From positions 310,001 to 374,000 of the forward strand of contig CAXXKP010000010.1 of assembly GCA_963663665.2 (NCBI GenBank): a stretch of 64,000 bases of DNA. The letters are read 5' to 3'. Positions 25,524-34,811 of this stretch are shown one piece after another. Each line of letters begins with the position of its first letter. The stretch's first letter is position 1. Both the position numbers and the translations under genes were made by a program. The stretch comes from SABI01 sp963663665 (GTDB taxonomy: Bacteria; Spirochaetota; Spirochaetia; Sphaerochaetales; Sphaerochaetaceae). A model generated the notes under the pieces. The model was not told the origin of the DNA, made no database searches, and worked only from the letters and a program-made list of their open reading frames with translations.

Positions 25524-27478
25524 ATAGTAACAATCTCCTTTAATTCCTCTATCTCTTCTAAAATTACAAACCATGTATCTTCCAGTTCTTGATGAAAGGA
25601 TTCCAATGTTTCTTTTTCTTTAAGTAATGCAGTAATTTTTTCGCTATTACTGTAATTCTCAATTTTGCCCATATCAAAAAGAACCCGTGTAATCTCATGT
25701 GTATTTTTCTCAATCTTATGAAGTAACTTTTTCTCATCCTGTAAAAGAGATTGTAATCTATTTTTTGATTTATTGTACTCTTTCCTATCAAATACAGCTT
25801 CTTTGACTGGAGAATCTTTTTTATTAGGCAAGTTTATAGAAGAGCTATCTAAAGAACTTAGCATCTCTTTTTGTTCTAGCTTGTAAGAAAAGTATTCGTA
25901 ATCTCCAACAAATAATTCAGGTTCATCATCACTTAAATAAAGAATAGAAGTCGCTATCTCTTTAATAAAGTGTGTATCGTGAGAAACACAAATTAATGTC
26001 CCTTTATAATCTTTCAAAGCTCTAATCAACATATTTTTTGCATTAATATCTAAATGATTGGTGGGCTCATCTAATATAAGTAGATTTACAGGATGTAATA
26101 AGATTTTTAATAATGCTAAACGTGATTTCTCACCTCCGCTCAAGACCTCAATTTTCTTATCAATATCATCATTACTAAACAGAAAGGAACCAAGCAGCCC
26201 TCTCAATTTAGGTTGATCACTTGTAGTAGAGATTTGTTCAACCTCTGCATAAATTGAATTCCCAGCATGCAGTGTTTTTTCAGTATCTTGTGCAAAATAG
26301 CCTATTTTCACATCACTACCTAGAGAAATTATTCCCTTAAAATCAGAATCTACACCACTTAGCATTCTTAAAAGAGTTGTTTTTCCAGCTCCATTATGGC
26401 CAGTAATAGCCAATCTATCACCTTTGTTTACATGAAGAGATAAATTCTTAAAAAGATGTAAATCTCCATAGCTCTTATAGAGACCGGCTACATTTAAGAC
26501 ATCATTGCCACAATGCGGGGGGGGCGGAAATGTAAATGAAAGAGTTTTTAAATGCCCTGGTATTTCGATGATTTCTACCTTATCAAGCTGCTTCTCTCTG
26601 CTTTGTACTTGTTTTGCCTTAGAAGCTTTATAACGAAAACGTTCAATAAATTTTTCGGTTTTTTCAATTTCTTTTAGTTGATTCGCATGATCTTTCGCTA
26701 ATTGTTGTAATTCAGCAGTACGGGTTTTTACATACGAAGAATAATTACCTTTATATCTTATTAATTGTGATTGAAAGAGCTCATAAACTTCATTTACAGT
26801 TTCATCTAAAAAATCTTGATCATGAGAAACCATCATAATAGCGCCATTGAATTGGTGAATATAATTTCTTAACCAAATACGTGATTCTATATCTAAATAG
26901 TTCGTAGGTTCATCAAGAAGCATAACATCAGGATCCTCAGCTAATACTTTTGAAAGAGCGATCCTCATTTGCCACCCACCACTGAACGTCTCACATGGCT
27001 TCATTAAATCATCCTGACTAAATCCTAATCCTTTTGCAATTCGCTCGATTACAGCATCCCTACGATAATAATCACTATGAATAATAGTTTCTTGCCTCTC
27101 ATGTAAATTAATGAGTAATTGTTCAACCTCACTAGAATTTTCATCTAATTCCGTAAGCCTTTTTTCAATATTTTCAATCTCATTAATGATCACAACAAAA
27201 CGATCAAAAGCTTTTTCAACCTCCTGATATAAGGTAGTACCACTATGAACAATATCTGATTGGGGAAGGTATGAAATTCTCATCCCCTTAGTTTTTGTGA
27301 TTTCACCACTATCACACAGCGTATTACCATTGATGATTTTTAATAAAGTAGATTTCCCAGAACCATTCGCTCCCGCTAAAGCAGCTCTACCTTTTTCTGA
27401 TAAAGTGAAACTGACATTTTTCAGTAGATCTCTATCACCGAATGCCAAAGAAATATTTTGTACTTGCAGTGTTTTCAT
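25520..27478 (-). CDS. ABC-F family ribosome-associated ATPase (Uup/EttA-like)
   Basis: The start is set at the ATG at 27478 (MKTLQVQNISLAF), with GAGG five bases upstream, giving 652 residues. It has two ABC cassettes and no membrane part. The Walker A motifs are GANGSGKST and GHNGAGKTT, the signatures FSGGWQMR and LSGGEKSR, and the Walker B motifs DVMLLDEPTNYLD and LLILDEPTNHLD. A basic linker with KAKQVQSREKQLDK separates them, and a C-terminal coiled coil follows. ABC-F proteins act at the ribosomal E site, in translation or antibiotic protection. An eight-cytosine run (coding strand, 26524-26517) encodes part of four prolines just after the linker. Confidence 0.92.
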   Translation of the reverse strand: MKTLQVQNISLAFGDRDLLKNVSFTLSEKGRAALAGANGSGKSTLLKIINGNTLCDSGEITKTKGMRISYLPQSDIVHSGTTLYQEVEKAFDRFVVIINEIENIEKRLTELDENSSEVEQLLINLHERQETIIHSDYYRRDAVIERIAKGLGFSQDDLMKPCETFSGGWQMRIALSKVLAEDPDVMLLDEPTNYLDIESRIWLRNYIHQFNGAIMMVSHDQDFLDETVNEVYELFQSQLIRYKGNYSSYVKTRTAELQQLAKDHANQLKEIEKTEKFIERFRYKASKAKQVQSREKQLDKVEIIEIPGHLKTLSFTFPPPPHCGNDVLNVAGLYKSYGDLHLFKNLSLHVNKGDRLAITGHNGAGKTTLLRMLSGVDSDFKGIISLGSDVKIGYFAQDTEKTLHAGNSIYAEVEQISTTSDQPKLRGLLGSFLFSNDDIDKKIEVLSGGEKSRLALLKILLHPVNLLILDEPTNHLDINAKNMLIRALKDYKGTLICVSHDTHFIKEIATSILYLSDDEPELFVGDYEYFSYKLEQKEMLSSLDSSSINLPNKKDSPVKEAVFDRKEYNKSKNRLQSLLQDEKKLLHKIEKNTHEITRVLFDMGKIENYSNSEKITALLKEKETLESFHQELEDTWFVILEEIEELKEIVTI

Positions 27479-27619
27479 ACATGCCTCAAGCTTAAGAGAA
27501 GGTGTTGCAGATTCCATCTCTTATGGGATAAGATGAACCGTACCATATTGAACCGTTGGGATGCAATAAGCCCTTCTTGTGATAAAAACAAAGAGTATGA
27601 GAAAGAGGGGGAATTTTCT

Positions 27620-29077
27620 ATGATATGCTTAGTTTTAACAGGAAATACACTTGAAGAGAATATTTCCCTCATAAAACAGAACAAAGATTATATAGATCTT
27701 GTTGAATTGCGAATTGATCTGTTAGATCAAGAAGAACAAATAAGAGCATATACATTTCCCAATCTTACAAAATTTCCTGTCATCCTTACCTGTAGAAGGG
27801 AAAAAGATGGTGGTTGCTGGACTCAAAGCGAAAAGAAAAGATTAACACTCCTTGAGGAAACCTTAGAAGGAGATTTTTCATACATAGACATTGAAGAAGA
27901 TATTAAGAAATCTAACCTCTTACAAAAGGCAGAAAAAAAAGAAATTAATATAATCAGATCATTTCATGATTTTTCTTCAATCCCAACAGATATGTACCAT
28001 AGAATTACAAAAATTGCGGCAAAAGGCTCGATCCCCAAAATAGCCGTTACTCCAAATTCAATGCTAGATGTCATCCAACTTTTTCGAATAGAACAAGAAC
28101 TTAAACATGTAGAGAAAAAGATTATTGTAGGAATGGGACCTTTTGGGGTTCCAACAAGAATTCTTTATAAAAGACTCGGATCGATGCTTACATTCACAAG
28201 TATGAATGAAATTGCACCAGGACAAATTAGTGCAAAAACCATGAAAAATGTGTATCGAGCAGATAAGGTCAATGACAGAACTCATATTTATGGAATTATT
28301 GGGAATCCTGTCCTACACACACTCAGTCCCTATATTCATAACCCCGGATTTGATGGAATCAAATTTAATGCGATCTATGTCCCTTTTTTAGTAGACAATG
28401 TGAGATCTTTTTTTGTATTAGCAGAAATGCTTCCAATTTATGGATTCTCAGTAACTGTTCCCCATAAACAAGCAGTGCTTCCATATTTAGGGAAGATAAC
28501 ACGTGAAGTAAAACAAATTGGGTCTTGCAATACCGTTGTGCGTGCAAAGCATCTCTGGACTGGAACAAATACTGATTATTACGGATTTATTGCACCACTC
28601 GTGCAACCACTGCAAGATGGGAAAATACAAAGTGCTCTTGTGGTAGGCGCAGGTGGAGCTTCACGTTCAGTAGTTTGGGCATTACGAAATTATGGGTGCA
28701 GAGTGACAATTCTTAATAGGGATATCTCTAAAGCAAAAAGCCTCGCAGAGATAACTATGAGTAATTATGATTCCTTAGAAAACGCCAAATTATATGAGAA
28801 AGTTAACCTTATAGTACAAACGACTCCTGTTGGAATGACCGGTGATAGAGATGGGGATCCTATCGAAGGATTTATTTTCACAAAGGAACACTATGTATAC
28901 GAATTAATATACACACCACATTATACAAAAATGCTCAAACGCGCAAAAAAGAGTGGGGCTACACTATATTTTGGAATAGATATGTTGTACCGACAGGGCA
29001 AATTACAATTTGAAAATTTTACAGGATATCATTATCCAAAAAGAATGGAAATCAATTTAGAACTTGAAAAAAATTGA
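27620..29077 (+). CDS. aroDE: Fused 3-dehydroquinate dehydratase (type I)/shikimate dehydrogenase
   Basis: Two consecutive shikimate-pathway enzymes in one 485-residue chain. The start is the ATG at 27620, with an AGAGGGGG ribosome-binding site; longer versions would read through the ABC-F start. Residues 1 to about 225 are the AroD barrel, with ILTCRREKDGG, IRSFHDF and the Schiff-base lysine in SIPKIAVTP. From about 230 it is AroE: GIIGNPVLHTLSPYIHN, the catalytic lysine in TVPHKQAV, TNTDYYGF, and the NADP loop VVGAGGASRSV. The bifunctional form is known from plants and some bacteria, including spirochaetes and chlamydiae. Confidence 0.95.
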   Translation: MICLVLTGNTLEENISLIKQNKDYIDLVELRIDLLDQEEQIRAYTFPNLTKFPVILTCRREKDGGCWTQSEKKRLTLLEETLEGDFSYIDIEEDIKKSNLLQKAEKKEINIIRSFHDFSSIPTDMYHRITKIAAKGSIPKIAVTPNSMLDVIQLFRIEQELKHVEKKIIVGMGPFGVPTRILYKRLGSMLTFTSMNEIAPGQISAKTMKNVYRADKVNDRTHIYGIIGNPVLHTLSPYIHNPGFDGIKFNAIYVPFLVDNVRSFFVLAEMLPIYGFSVTVPHKQAVLPYLGKITREVKQIGSCNTVVRAKHLWTGTNTDYYGFIAPLVQPLQDGKIQSALVVGAGGASRSVVWALRNYGCRVTILNRDISKAKSLAEITMSNYDSLENAKLYEKVNLIVQTTPVGMTGDRDGDPIEGFIFTKEHYVYELIYTPHYTKMLKRAKKSGATLYFGIDMLYRQGKLQFENFTGYHYPKRMEINLELEKN

Positions 29078-31012
29078 TTTCTTTACACTCTTAATTAAAA
29101 AGATTTTTTGAATCTGAATGATAATCTCTTTATTCTCGGGAATACTTTTTAATACTATACTCCCATGATGATCATTTCCATTATATGCTATTGGATGACC
29201 TATAACTGTCATCATTTTGTCATTATTATCTAACATACTTATCTCTAATAAAAGAGACTTATGATCCATGGCATTCTTAATAACAAGATTTTTTTTATTA
29301 AAATCAAACCCACTCGCACTACTATTTGCATTTATATGACTTGGTTTAATAATCTGAGAAGAAGAAATAATTATCTTTTGTTCAATTTTTGCGATTAATT
29401 CATCATGGAGACTTCCCGATGAAAATCTTTTAGCAACCTCTTTCTTTAAGAGTAAAATTTCATCACTTCCTATATATTTTTCCTGTGATAACTCTTTGTG
29501 TTGAGAGAGAGATTCTATTAACTTATTATTAACATGAATGCTCTCTATTTGATCTTCATCTTGAGGGAAAGAAAAATTTTTAGAAGGTAACTTTTTTTCA
29601 ATCTTTGCTGGAAGCGAAGTTAATCCAATTTTAATAAACTCATCTCTCCATACTTGTTCATTTTCTCTACTGAATAAAAATACTTTTGGTGCAATTTTTT
29701 TTATAATAAAAGGAGCTAGGGGCTGATAATTTTCAATAATTTTTTCAAGCCTTTCACTTACACATACACTTAAACCATCATAAATTTGGACCTGTTGATA
29801 TTCATACTGAAAATGCTCAATCTGTTGTTCTAGTATTTTAGAAACTCTATTTCCCCTTTTACCTATATCCTGGAGAATAGCTGAAGCCGTCAGATGATTA
29901 TCGAAAGCAGTGAATATGCTCTGTTTTGAAATAGTATAAGTTATAACTTGATCGTATGAAGTTAATTGTGCGTAATAGTGAATATTATTCTGTTTAAAAT
30001 GAGAGAGCGAAGGGTGAACGGTGATTGTGAAATCGGTATCAATGACGTCTTCTAATGAGGTATTCCACCTATCATCATCGATCTCAAAAATTCCTAAAAA
30101 ATGAAAAAGTTGAATTGACTTATCTATATCAGTAATTTGAACCCCGTGAAGAAACGAAGTTATGAAGAGTAATCTTCTAAATGATTGAATAGATGTAATT
30201 GGTATCATATTAATATATTTCTCTATCGCTAAAATATAATGGGATAAATTCCCATCTGCTCTCTCTGTTGTAAAAGGTAACGTAGCGGTATGAGAAAGTT
30301 CATTTAGTAATGTAAAGATGATTGTATGAGAATCCAACTGCAAAAATTGATCAATTTTCTGATGTTCCTTTATTTTTGTAGTATAAATCAGAATTCCTTT
30401 AAATATTTCTTGTATAAAAGGTGTCTCGATATCAACATGTTTTAGGTGAAATAATTGTGAAACATATATTAAAACATTCTCTTTCTTTTTTTTCTCTTTA
30501 AAAGAGTGTATCTGAAATGATAAAATTGCCTGAATAAAATATTTAACATGTGATGTGATTTTGTAGTGTTTATCTCCTTTCCCATCAAAAAGAGAATTAA
30601 GTGAAGCAAATTTGAGAATAAAAACATCCTTAAGAATAGGATTAATGATAATTTGATGGTTTTTAATTGGATCTGGGAGAAAAATCAACCTTTCTTCTAG
30701 GTTAATGACTCTGGATATCACAATATTATATGGGTAAGAATCACTAAATAAATCACACATATTGTTTTCACTAAGGGATTCAACAAAAATAAGAGTATTA
30801 ATAAGTAATGAATCAAACGAATCAATCCTAGCAACTATTTTATCTACTATCTCTTCTTTTGCAAAAAATGAAGCAAGAGCGTGATTCAATTGAGGCTTAT
30901 GGAAAGGGGTTGGAACTTTGCCAAGATATGTTTCAATAAGGGCAAAATATTCATTGTCAGGAATAAGAGATAATGAGGCATTAAACTGTGTTAGCATTTG
31001 CTGGTCTATCAA
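29057..31012 (-). CDS. XPB-partner protein (helicase-associated, Rv0862c-like)
   Basis: A 651-residue protein encoded immediately after the XPB gene, with overlapping start and stop codons. The middle part (IYDGLSVCVSERLEKIIENY, then LAPFIIKKIAPKVFLFS) resembles the helicase_C_3 or XPB N-terminal-like domain found in proteins such as mycobacterial Rv0862c, which also lies beside XPB. No ATPase motif is visible. I infer that it assists the helicase or binds DNA. The 3' end overlaps aroDE tail to tail by 21 bases. Confidence 0.65.
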   Translation of the reverse strand: MIDQQMLTQFNASLSLIPDNEYFALIETYLGKVPTPFHKPQLNHALASFFAKEEIVDKIVARIDSFDSLLINTLIFVESLSENNMCDLFSDSYPYNIVISRVINLEERLIFLPDPIKNHQIIINPILKDVFILKFASLNSLFDGKGDKHYKITSHVKYFIQAILSFQIHSFKEKKKKENVLIYVSQLFHLKHVDIETPFIQEIFKGILIYTTKIKEHQKIDQFLQLDSHTIIFTLLNELSHTATLPFTTERADGNLSHYILAIEKYINMIPITSIQSFRRLLFITSFLHGVQITDIDKSIQLFHFLGIFEIDDDRWNTSLEDVIDTDFTITVHPSLSHFKQNNIHYYAQLTSYDQVITYTISKQSIFTAFDNHLTASAILQDIGKRGNRVSKILEQQIEHFQYEYQQVQIYDGLSVCVSERLEKIIENYQPLAPFIIKKIAPKVFLFSRENEQVWRDEFIKIGLTSLPAKIEKKLPSKNFSFPQDEDQIESIHVNNKLIESLSQHKELSQEKYIGSDEILLLKKEVAKRFSSGSLHDELIAKIEQKIIISSSQIIKPSHINANSSASGFDFNKKNLVIKNAMDHKSLLLEISMLDNNDKMMTVIGHPIAYNGNDHHGSIVLKSIPENKEIIIQIQKIFLIKSVKKSIFFKF

Positions 31013-32676
31013 GAGTATACCTCAAGCCGATAATGATATCCTTGTTCACTCAAGAATTTTTGTCTGTGAGCTGCAAACTCCTCTTCGCTAGAGAATCGTG
31101 TAACAATTGAATAAAAGTGTGAATTTTGCTTCTTCGGACGAAGAATTCTCCCAAGTCTTTGTGCTTCTTCTTGTCTTGAACCAAAAGAACCACTTACTTG
31201 AATTGCAACAGAAGCATCAGGAAGATCAATTGCAAAGTTTGCGACTTTAGAAACGACTAAAATTCGTTGTTTGCCTTCCCTGAAAGCCTGATATAGTTGA
31301 TCTCGTTTTGCTTCGGGAGTGCTCCCTGTTATCAAAGGTGCATGTATTTGTTTAGCTATCTCTTTCAATTGAGTAAGATATTGGCCTATTACTAATATAA
31401 AATCTTGATGATGATTTTGAATTAACTCTTTAACGATTTCAATTTTTCTCTCATTCTCACTTGCGATACGATACTTATCTCGCTTAGAAGCAATAGCATA
31501 AGCGATCTCCCTAGAACTTGGCAAATGAACTCTTATTTCAACACACTCAGCTTCAGCAATCCATCCACTGCGTTCTAACTCACTCCATGGTACATCGTAA
31601 CGCTTAGGTCCAACGAGAGAAAAAACCTCATCTTCTCTATGATCTTCTCTTATTAATGTTGCGGTAAGACCAACGCGATATACAGATTGCATCTCAGCCG
31701 TTATTTTAAACACAGGAGCAGGAAGCATGTGAACCTCATCAAAAATGATGAGCCCCCAACCTTGTTCTTTGATGACATTCATGTGGATGAAATCGCTCTC
31801 TTTATTTTTCCTATACGTTAGTACTTGGTACGTTGCAACAGTAATATCTTTCAACTCTTTTTTTAATCCAGTATATTCAGCAACAGAATCAATAGGAATA
31901 TCCAATTTATCATATAACTCACTTATCCATTGATGGACAGCAGAGACATTAGTAGTGAGGATTAATGTTTTAGTTTTTAAGCGCGTGATGATTTCCATAC
32001 CTACAACTGTTTTCCCTGAACCACAGGGTAGGACAATCGTGCCATAACCAGTCCCTGGAGTATAATCGCCTAATAAAGCATCAGCAGCATTCTTTTGATA
32101 ATCTCTTAATACAAACTGCCCGCCACTAGTTGAAAACTGTTTAAAAGTAGCCTCTATTTTTTTTGATGCTACAATGGGAACCATATCTTCTACAGGATAC
32201 CCTAATTTAATAAGTTGTAATTTAAATTCGCCTCTAGAGTAAATCTTTATGAGATAACCTTCTTCATATGGCGTGAGCATAGCGGCAAATTGTGGCCTAG
32301 AAAGCACTTCTCTTTTGATTCTATCTTGCTTGAAAGTTACAAAATAAAATTCTTTGTTATCTTTATAACTGTCTAATCGAATAGCTCCGAAACGCAAACT
32401 CATTTCAGAGATATGAAACAAAACAGTTTGGGGAATTTCAAAGCGTGAATACTTTTCAAGTCTTCGTATAACTTCATCTGTTCCCACACCTGCACTTTTT
32501 GCATTCCATAGAGATAAAGGAGTTATTATATAGGTATGAAGATGTTCAGGGGATTTAATCAACTCAGCAAAGGCTATTAAATCATTTCTCGCTTCTATTG
32601 AGTTAGAACTATGTACATCTAATAATAAAGAGAGATCACTTTGAATAATGAGAGGTTTATCTCCCATATTGATCAT
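31009..32676 (-). CDS. XPB/Rad25-type DNA helicase (superfamily 2)
   Basis: A 555-residue 3'-5' helicase of the TFIIH/XPB family, present in some bacteria including spirochaetes and mycobacteria. Residues 1-185 form the damage-recognition-like and N-terminal region. Motif I is LPCGSGKT (216-223), motif II DEVH (313-316), and motif III TAT is followed by the XPB-specific RED motif in LIREDHRED. Motif VI is QRLGRILRPKK near the end. Probable roles in DNA repair or unwinding are inferred from the family. It overlaps aroC at its start and its partner gene at its end by a few bases. Confidence 0.92.
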   Translation of the reverse strand: MINMGDKPLIIQSDLSLLLDVHSSNSIEARNDLIAFAELIKSPEHLHTYIITPLSLWNAKSAGVGTDEVIRRLEKYSRFEIPQTVLFHISEMSLRFGAIRLDSYKDNKEFYFVTFKQDRIKREVLSRPQFAAMLTPYEEGYLIKIYSRGEFKLQLIKLGYPVEDMVPIVASKKIEATFKQFSTSGGQFVLRDYQKNAADALLGDYTPGTGYGTIVLPCGSGKTVVGMEIITRLKTKTLILTTNVSAVHQWISELYDKLDIPIDSVAEYTGLKKELKDITVATYQVLTYRKNKESDFIHMNVIKEQGWGLIIFDEVHMLPAPVFKITAEMQSVYRVGLTATLIREDHREDEVFSLVGPKRYDVPWSELERSGWIAEAECVEIRVHLPSSREIAYAIASKRDKYRIASENERKIEIVKELIQNHHQDFILVIGQYLTQLKEIAKQIHAPLITGSTPEAKRDQLYQAFREGKQRILVVSKVANFAIDLPDASVAIQVSGSFGSRQEEAQRLGRILRPKKQNSHFYSIVTRFSSEEEFAAHRQKFLSEQGYHYRLEVYS

Positions 32677-33706
32677 ACCAAAGTGAAAGTATTGTTAATG
32701 CTGACATGGCTTCAATGACTGGAACAATACGAATACAGATGCAAGGATCATGTCTCCCTTCTACAATAATAGTTTTCTCTTCTCCTGTAGTACTACGAGT
32801 TTTTTGCTCAAGAGAAATGGATGCGGTCGGCTTAATTGGAACTCTGAAAAAAATTGGATCTCCATTTGTAATTCCACCATTAATACCACCCGCATGATTT
32901 GACAAGAATCTGTGCGCATCCATCATATCATTATGTTGTGAACCTTTAAAATTGACACAATTAAACCCTTCTCCGAATTCAATACCTTTTGTTGCACCAA
33001 TAGACAGAATAGCATGTGCTAATAAAGCCTCTGTTTTTTGGAACACAGGTTCTCCAAGTCCTGCTGGAACGCCTGTAATCTGACACTCTATAATCCCACC
33101 AATAGAGTCCTTCTTTTCTCTAATATCCTCAATAAGAGTTTCCATCTGTATCGCTGCTTTAGAATCAGGGCAACTAACTAAATTTGTTTTAATACAATCT
33201 AAATCACGACTTTTAGCTATTATTGAACCAATTTGTGTTGTGTAAGCTGTGATACTAATTCCTTTCTTTTTAAGAATCTGCATCGCAATTGCTCCGGCTG
33301 CGAGTCGAGCTGCAGTTTCTCTACCGCTACTTCTACCACCGCCTCTCCAATCCCGAATACCAAATTTTTCATGCCAAGTATAATCAGCATGACCAGGTCT
33401 AAAAAAGGAAGAAATAGGTGAATAATCATCACTTCTTTGATTAGTATTCCTAATAAGAATAGCAACTGGAGTCCCTGTAGTTTTTCCTTCAAATACACCA
33501 GAAAGTATCTCTATATCATCTTTTTCGTCACGTTTAGTTCCAAGGCGATTCCCGCCAGGACGCCTTCTAGACATTTGATATGATAAGTCTTCAATATTAA
33601 TTTCAAAATTGCTCTCTAAACCATCAATAATAACTCCAAGAGCTGGTCCATGAGATTCCCCAAAAGTTGTAATCGTTAAAGATGTTCCAAATGTGTTTCC
33701 GCCCAT
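32657..33706 (-). CDS. aroC: Chorismate synthase
   Basis: Last step of the shikimate pathway, using reduced FMN. The 349-residue protein starts GNTFGTSLTITTFGESHGPA, the family signature, with SRRRPGGNRLGTKRDEKD and RDWRGGGRSSGRETAARLAA. The gene overlaps the upstream aroK coding end by about 31 bases and the downstream helicase start by 20, so this minus-strand block is one tight operon. Confidence 0.97.
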   Translation of the reverse strand: MGGNTFGTSLTITTFGESHGPALGVIIDGLESNFEINIEDLSYQMSRRRPGGNRLGTKRDEKDDIEILSGVFEGKTTGTPVAILIRNTNQRSDDYSPISSFFRPGHADYTWHEKFGIRDWRGGGRSSGRETAARLAAGAIAMQILKKKGISITAYTTQIGSIIAKSRDLDCIKTNLVSCPDSKAAIQMETLIEDIREKKDSIGGIIECQITGVPAGLGEPVFQKTEALLAHAILSIGATKGIEFGEGFNCVNFKGSQHNDMMDAHRFLSNHAGGINGGITNGDPIFFRVPIKPTASISLEQKTRSTTGEEKTIIVEGRHDPCICIRIVPVIEAMSALTILSLWYDQYGR

Positions 33707-34266
33707 GTAGTATCTCCTAGTAATTGAGAGATGAAAGAAGCAAGAAGCTTCCCATTACTCTCTATTGATTCCAAATCTGCCAATGATACCACAAAATCAG
33801 ATAATTGCCTATATTTCTCATCTCTATTTAGAAAAAGGTCATGAAATGAAGCTTTTACATTTTTTTTATCGATAAATGGGGGGATTCCTTTTTTCACAAT
33901 TCTATCAAGTAGAGTATTTTCTCCAATTGATAAATAGAGGATAGTCCCGCTTTTATTCATAAGTTCAATAAGTGGTAGATTATCGCATGCTCCACCACCG
34001 AGTGCTATAATATAGCGATCTTGTGAACCAATTCCATTTAAAAAGTTTTTCAAACACAATTGTTCAAGAAACATAAATTGCTCTTTTCCTTCGCTCTCAT
34101 AAAAAGAACGAATCGAGTTATACTTTTGAGGAAGAGAACTCATAATAAGGTTGTCGACATCAATAAAAGGAATATTTAGTGAATCTGCACAGAATTGTCC
34201 GACATTGCTTTTACCACTGTGTTTAATGCCAGTAAGAAAGATAATAGTCGTATTAATGTTGATCAT
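33676..34266 (-). CDS. aroK: Shikimate kinase
   Basis: Phosphorylates shikimate at the 3-OH. I choose the ATG at 34266 (MININTTIIFLTG), because the longer form starts with a TTG inside the upstream gene. The product is 196 residues with P-loop GIKHSGKS (13-20), the shikimate-binding PFIDVDNLI and GGGACDN. Sequence after the core is poorly conserved. It overlaps both neighbours, indicating translational coupling. With aroDE and aroC only aroA, aroB and a DAHP synthase would be needed elsewhere. Confidence 0.88.
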   Translation of the reverse strand: MININTTIIFLTGIKHSGKSNVGQFCADSLNIPFIDVDNLIMSSLPQKYNSIRSFYESEGKEQFMFLEQLCLKNFLNGIGSQDRYIIALGGGACDNLPLIELMNKSGTILYLSIGENTLLDRIVKKGIPPFIDKKNVKASFHDLFLNRDEKYRQLSDFVVSLADLESIESNGKLLASFISQLLGDTTWAETHLEHL

Positions 34267-34747
34267 AGAAAGTAACCCATTTAATAGGATAAGAAGAACC
34301 CGAAGTTTGTTTTTCAATATTGACTTGAGTTTTTCGAAGAGTTAATTGCTTTATTACATATTTTTGATATTCTTTTTGTTCAATATATCTAGACTCATCT
34401 AGATTCTTTTTTTTGTGAGAAATATAGGAATTATCTTTCACAACTTGTTTTAAAGAGAAATAAAGGGTGATTATCATAAAATACCACAACAATACAATTA
34501 TAAGAGGAAATATCTCTTTAACAGATCTATCAGGTGAAATCTGCACCATGTATGACCCCGATAAGAGAGCTGTTGCATTCTCCTTTAGCGGTGGAATACT
34601 AATCATGAAAAAAGTAATCGAGATGATAAAAGGAAGAATCCATAGCCAACGCTGGTTCGACATAATAAACCTAAAACTGGTAATAATTGAGAGGAAACAT
34701 AGGGTTGTCGTTATAACGGCAATAAGTAGCATCAACATAAAAAACAT
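34253..34747 (-). CDS. Unknown membrane protein upstream of aroK
   Basis: About 164 residues if started at the ATG at 34747; a longer version to 34810 would leave only one base between it and the divergent dgt start. Three hydrophobic segments can be seen (MFFMLMLLIAVITTTLCFLS; WILPFIISITFFMISI; FPLIIVLLWYFMIITLYFSL), then a basic, polar C-terminal tail of about 65 residues. I recognise no family. Overlap with aroK suggests cotranscription, not necessarily shared function. Confidence 0.6.
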   Translation of the reverse strand: MFFMLMLLIAVITTTLCFLSIITSFRFIMSNQRWLWILPFIISITFFMISIPPLKENATALLSGSYMVQISPDRSVKEIFPLIIVLLWYFMIITLYFSLKQVVKDNSYISHKKKNLDESRYIEQKEYQKYVIKQLTLRKTQVNIEKQTSGSSYPIKWVTFYDQH

Positions 34748-34811
34748 GATACCATTATTGAATACTTTAAGGAAGTGAAAACAGATATCTCCTTTAAAAG
34801 GAAGTAGCAAA

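Noticed and set aside
34748..34810. Longer N-terminus of the membrane protein upstream of aroK
   Set aside because: It would leave only one base between it and the divergent dgt start codon, with no room for two promoters.
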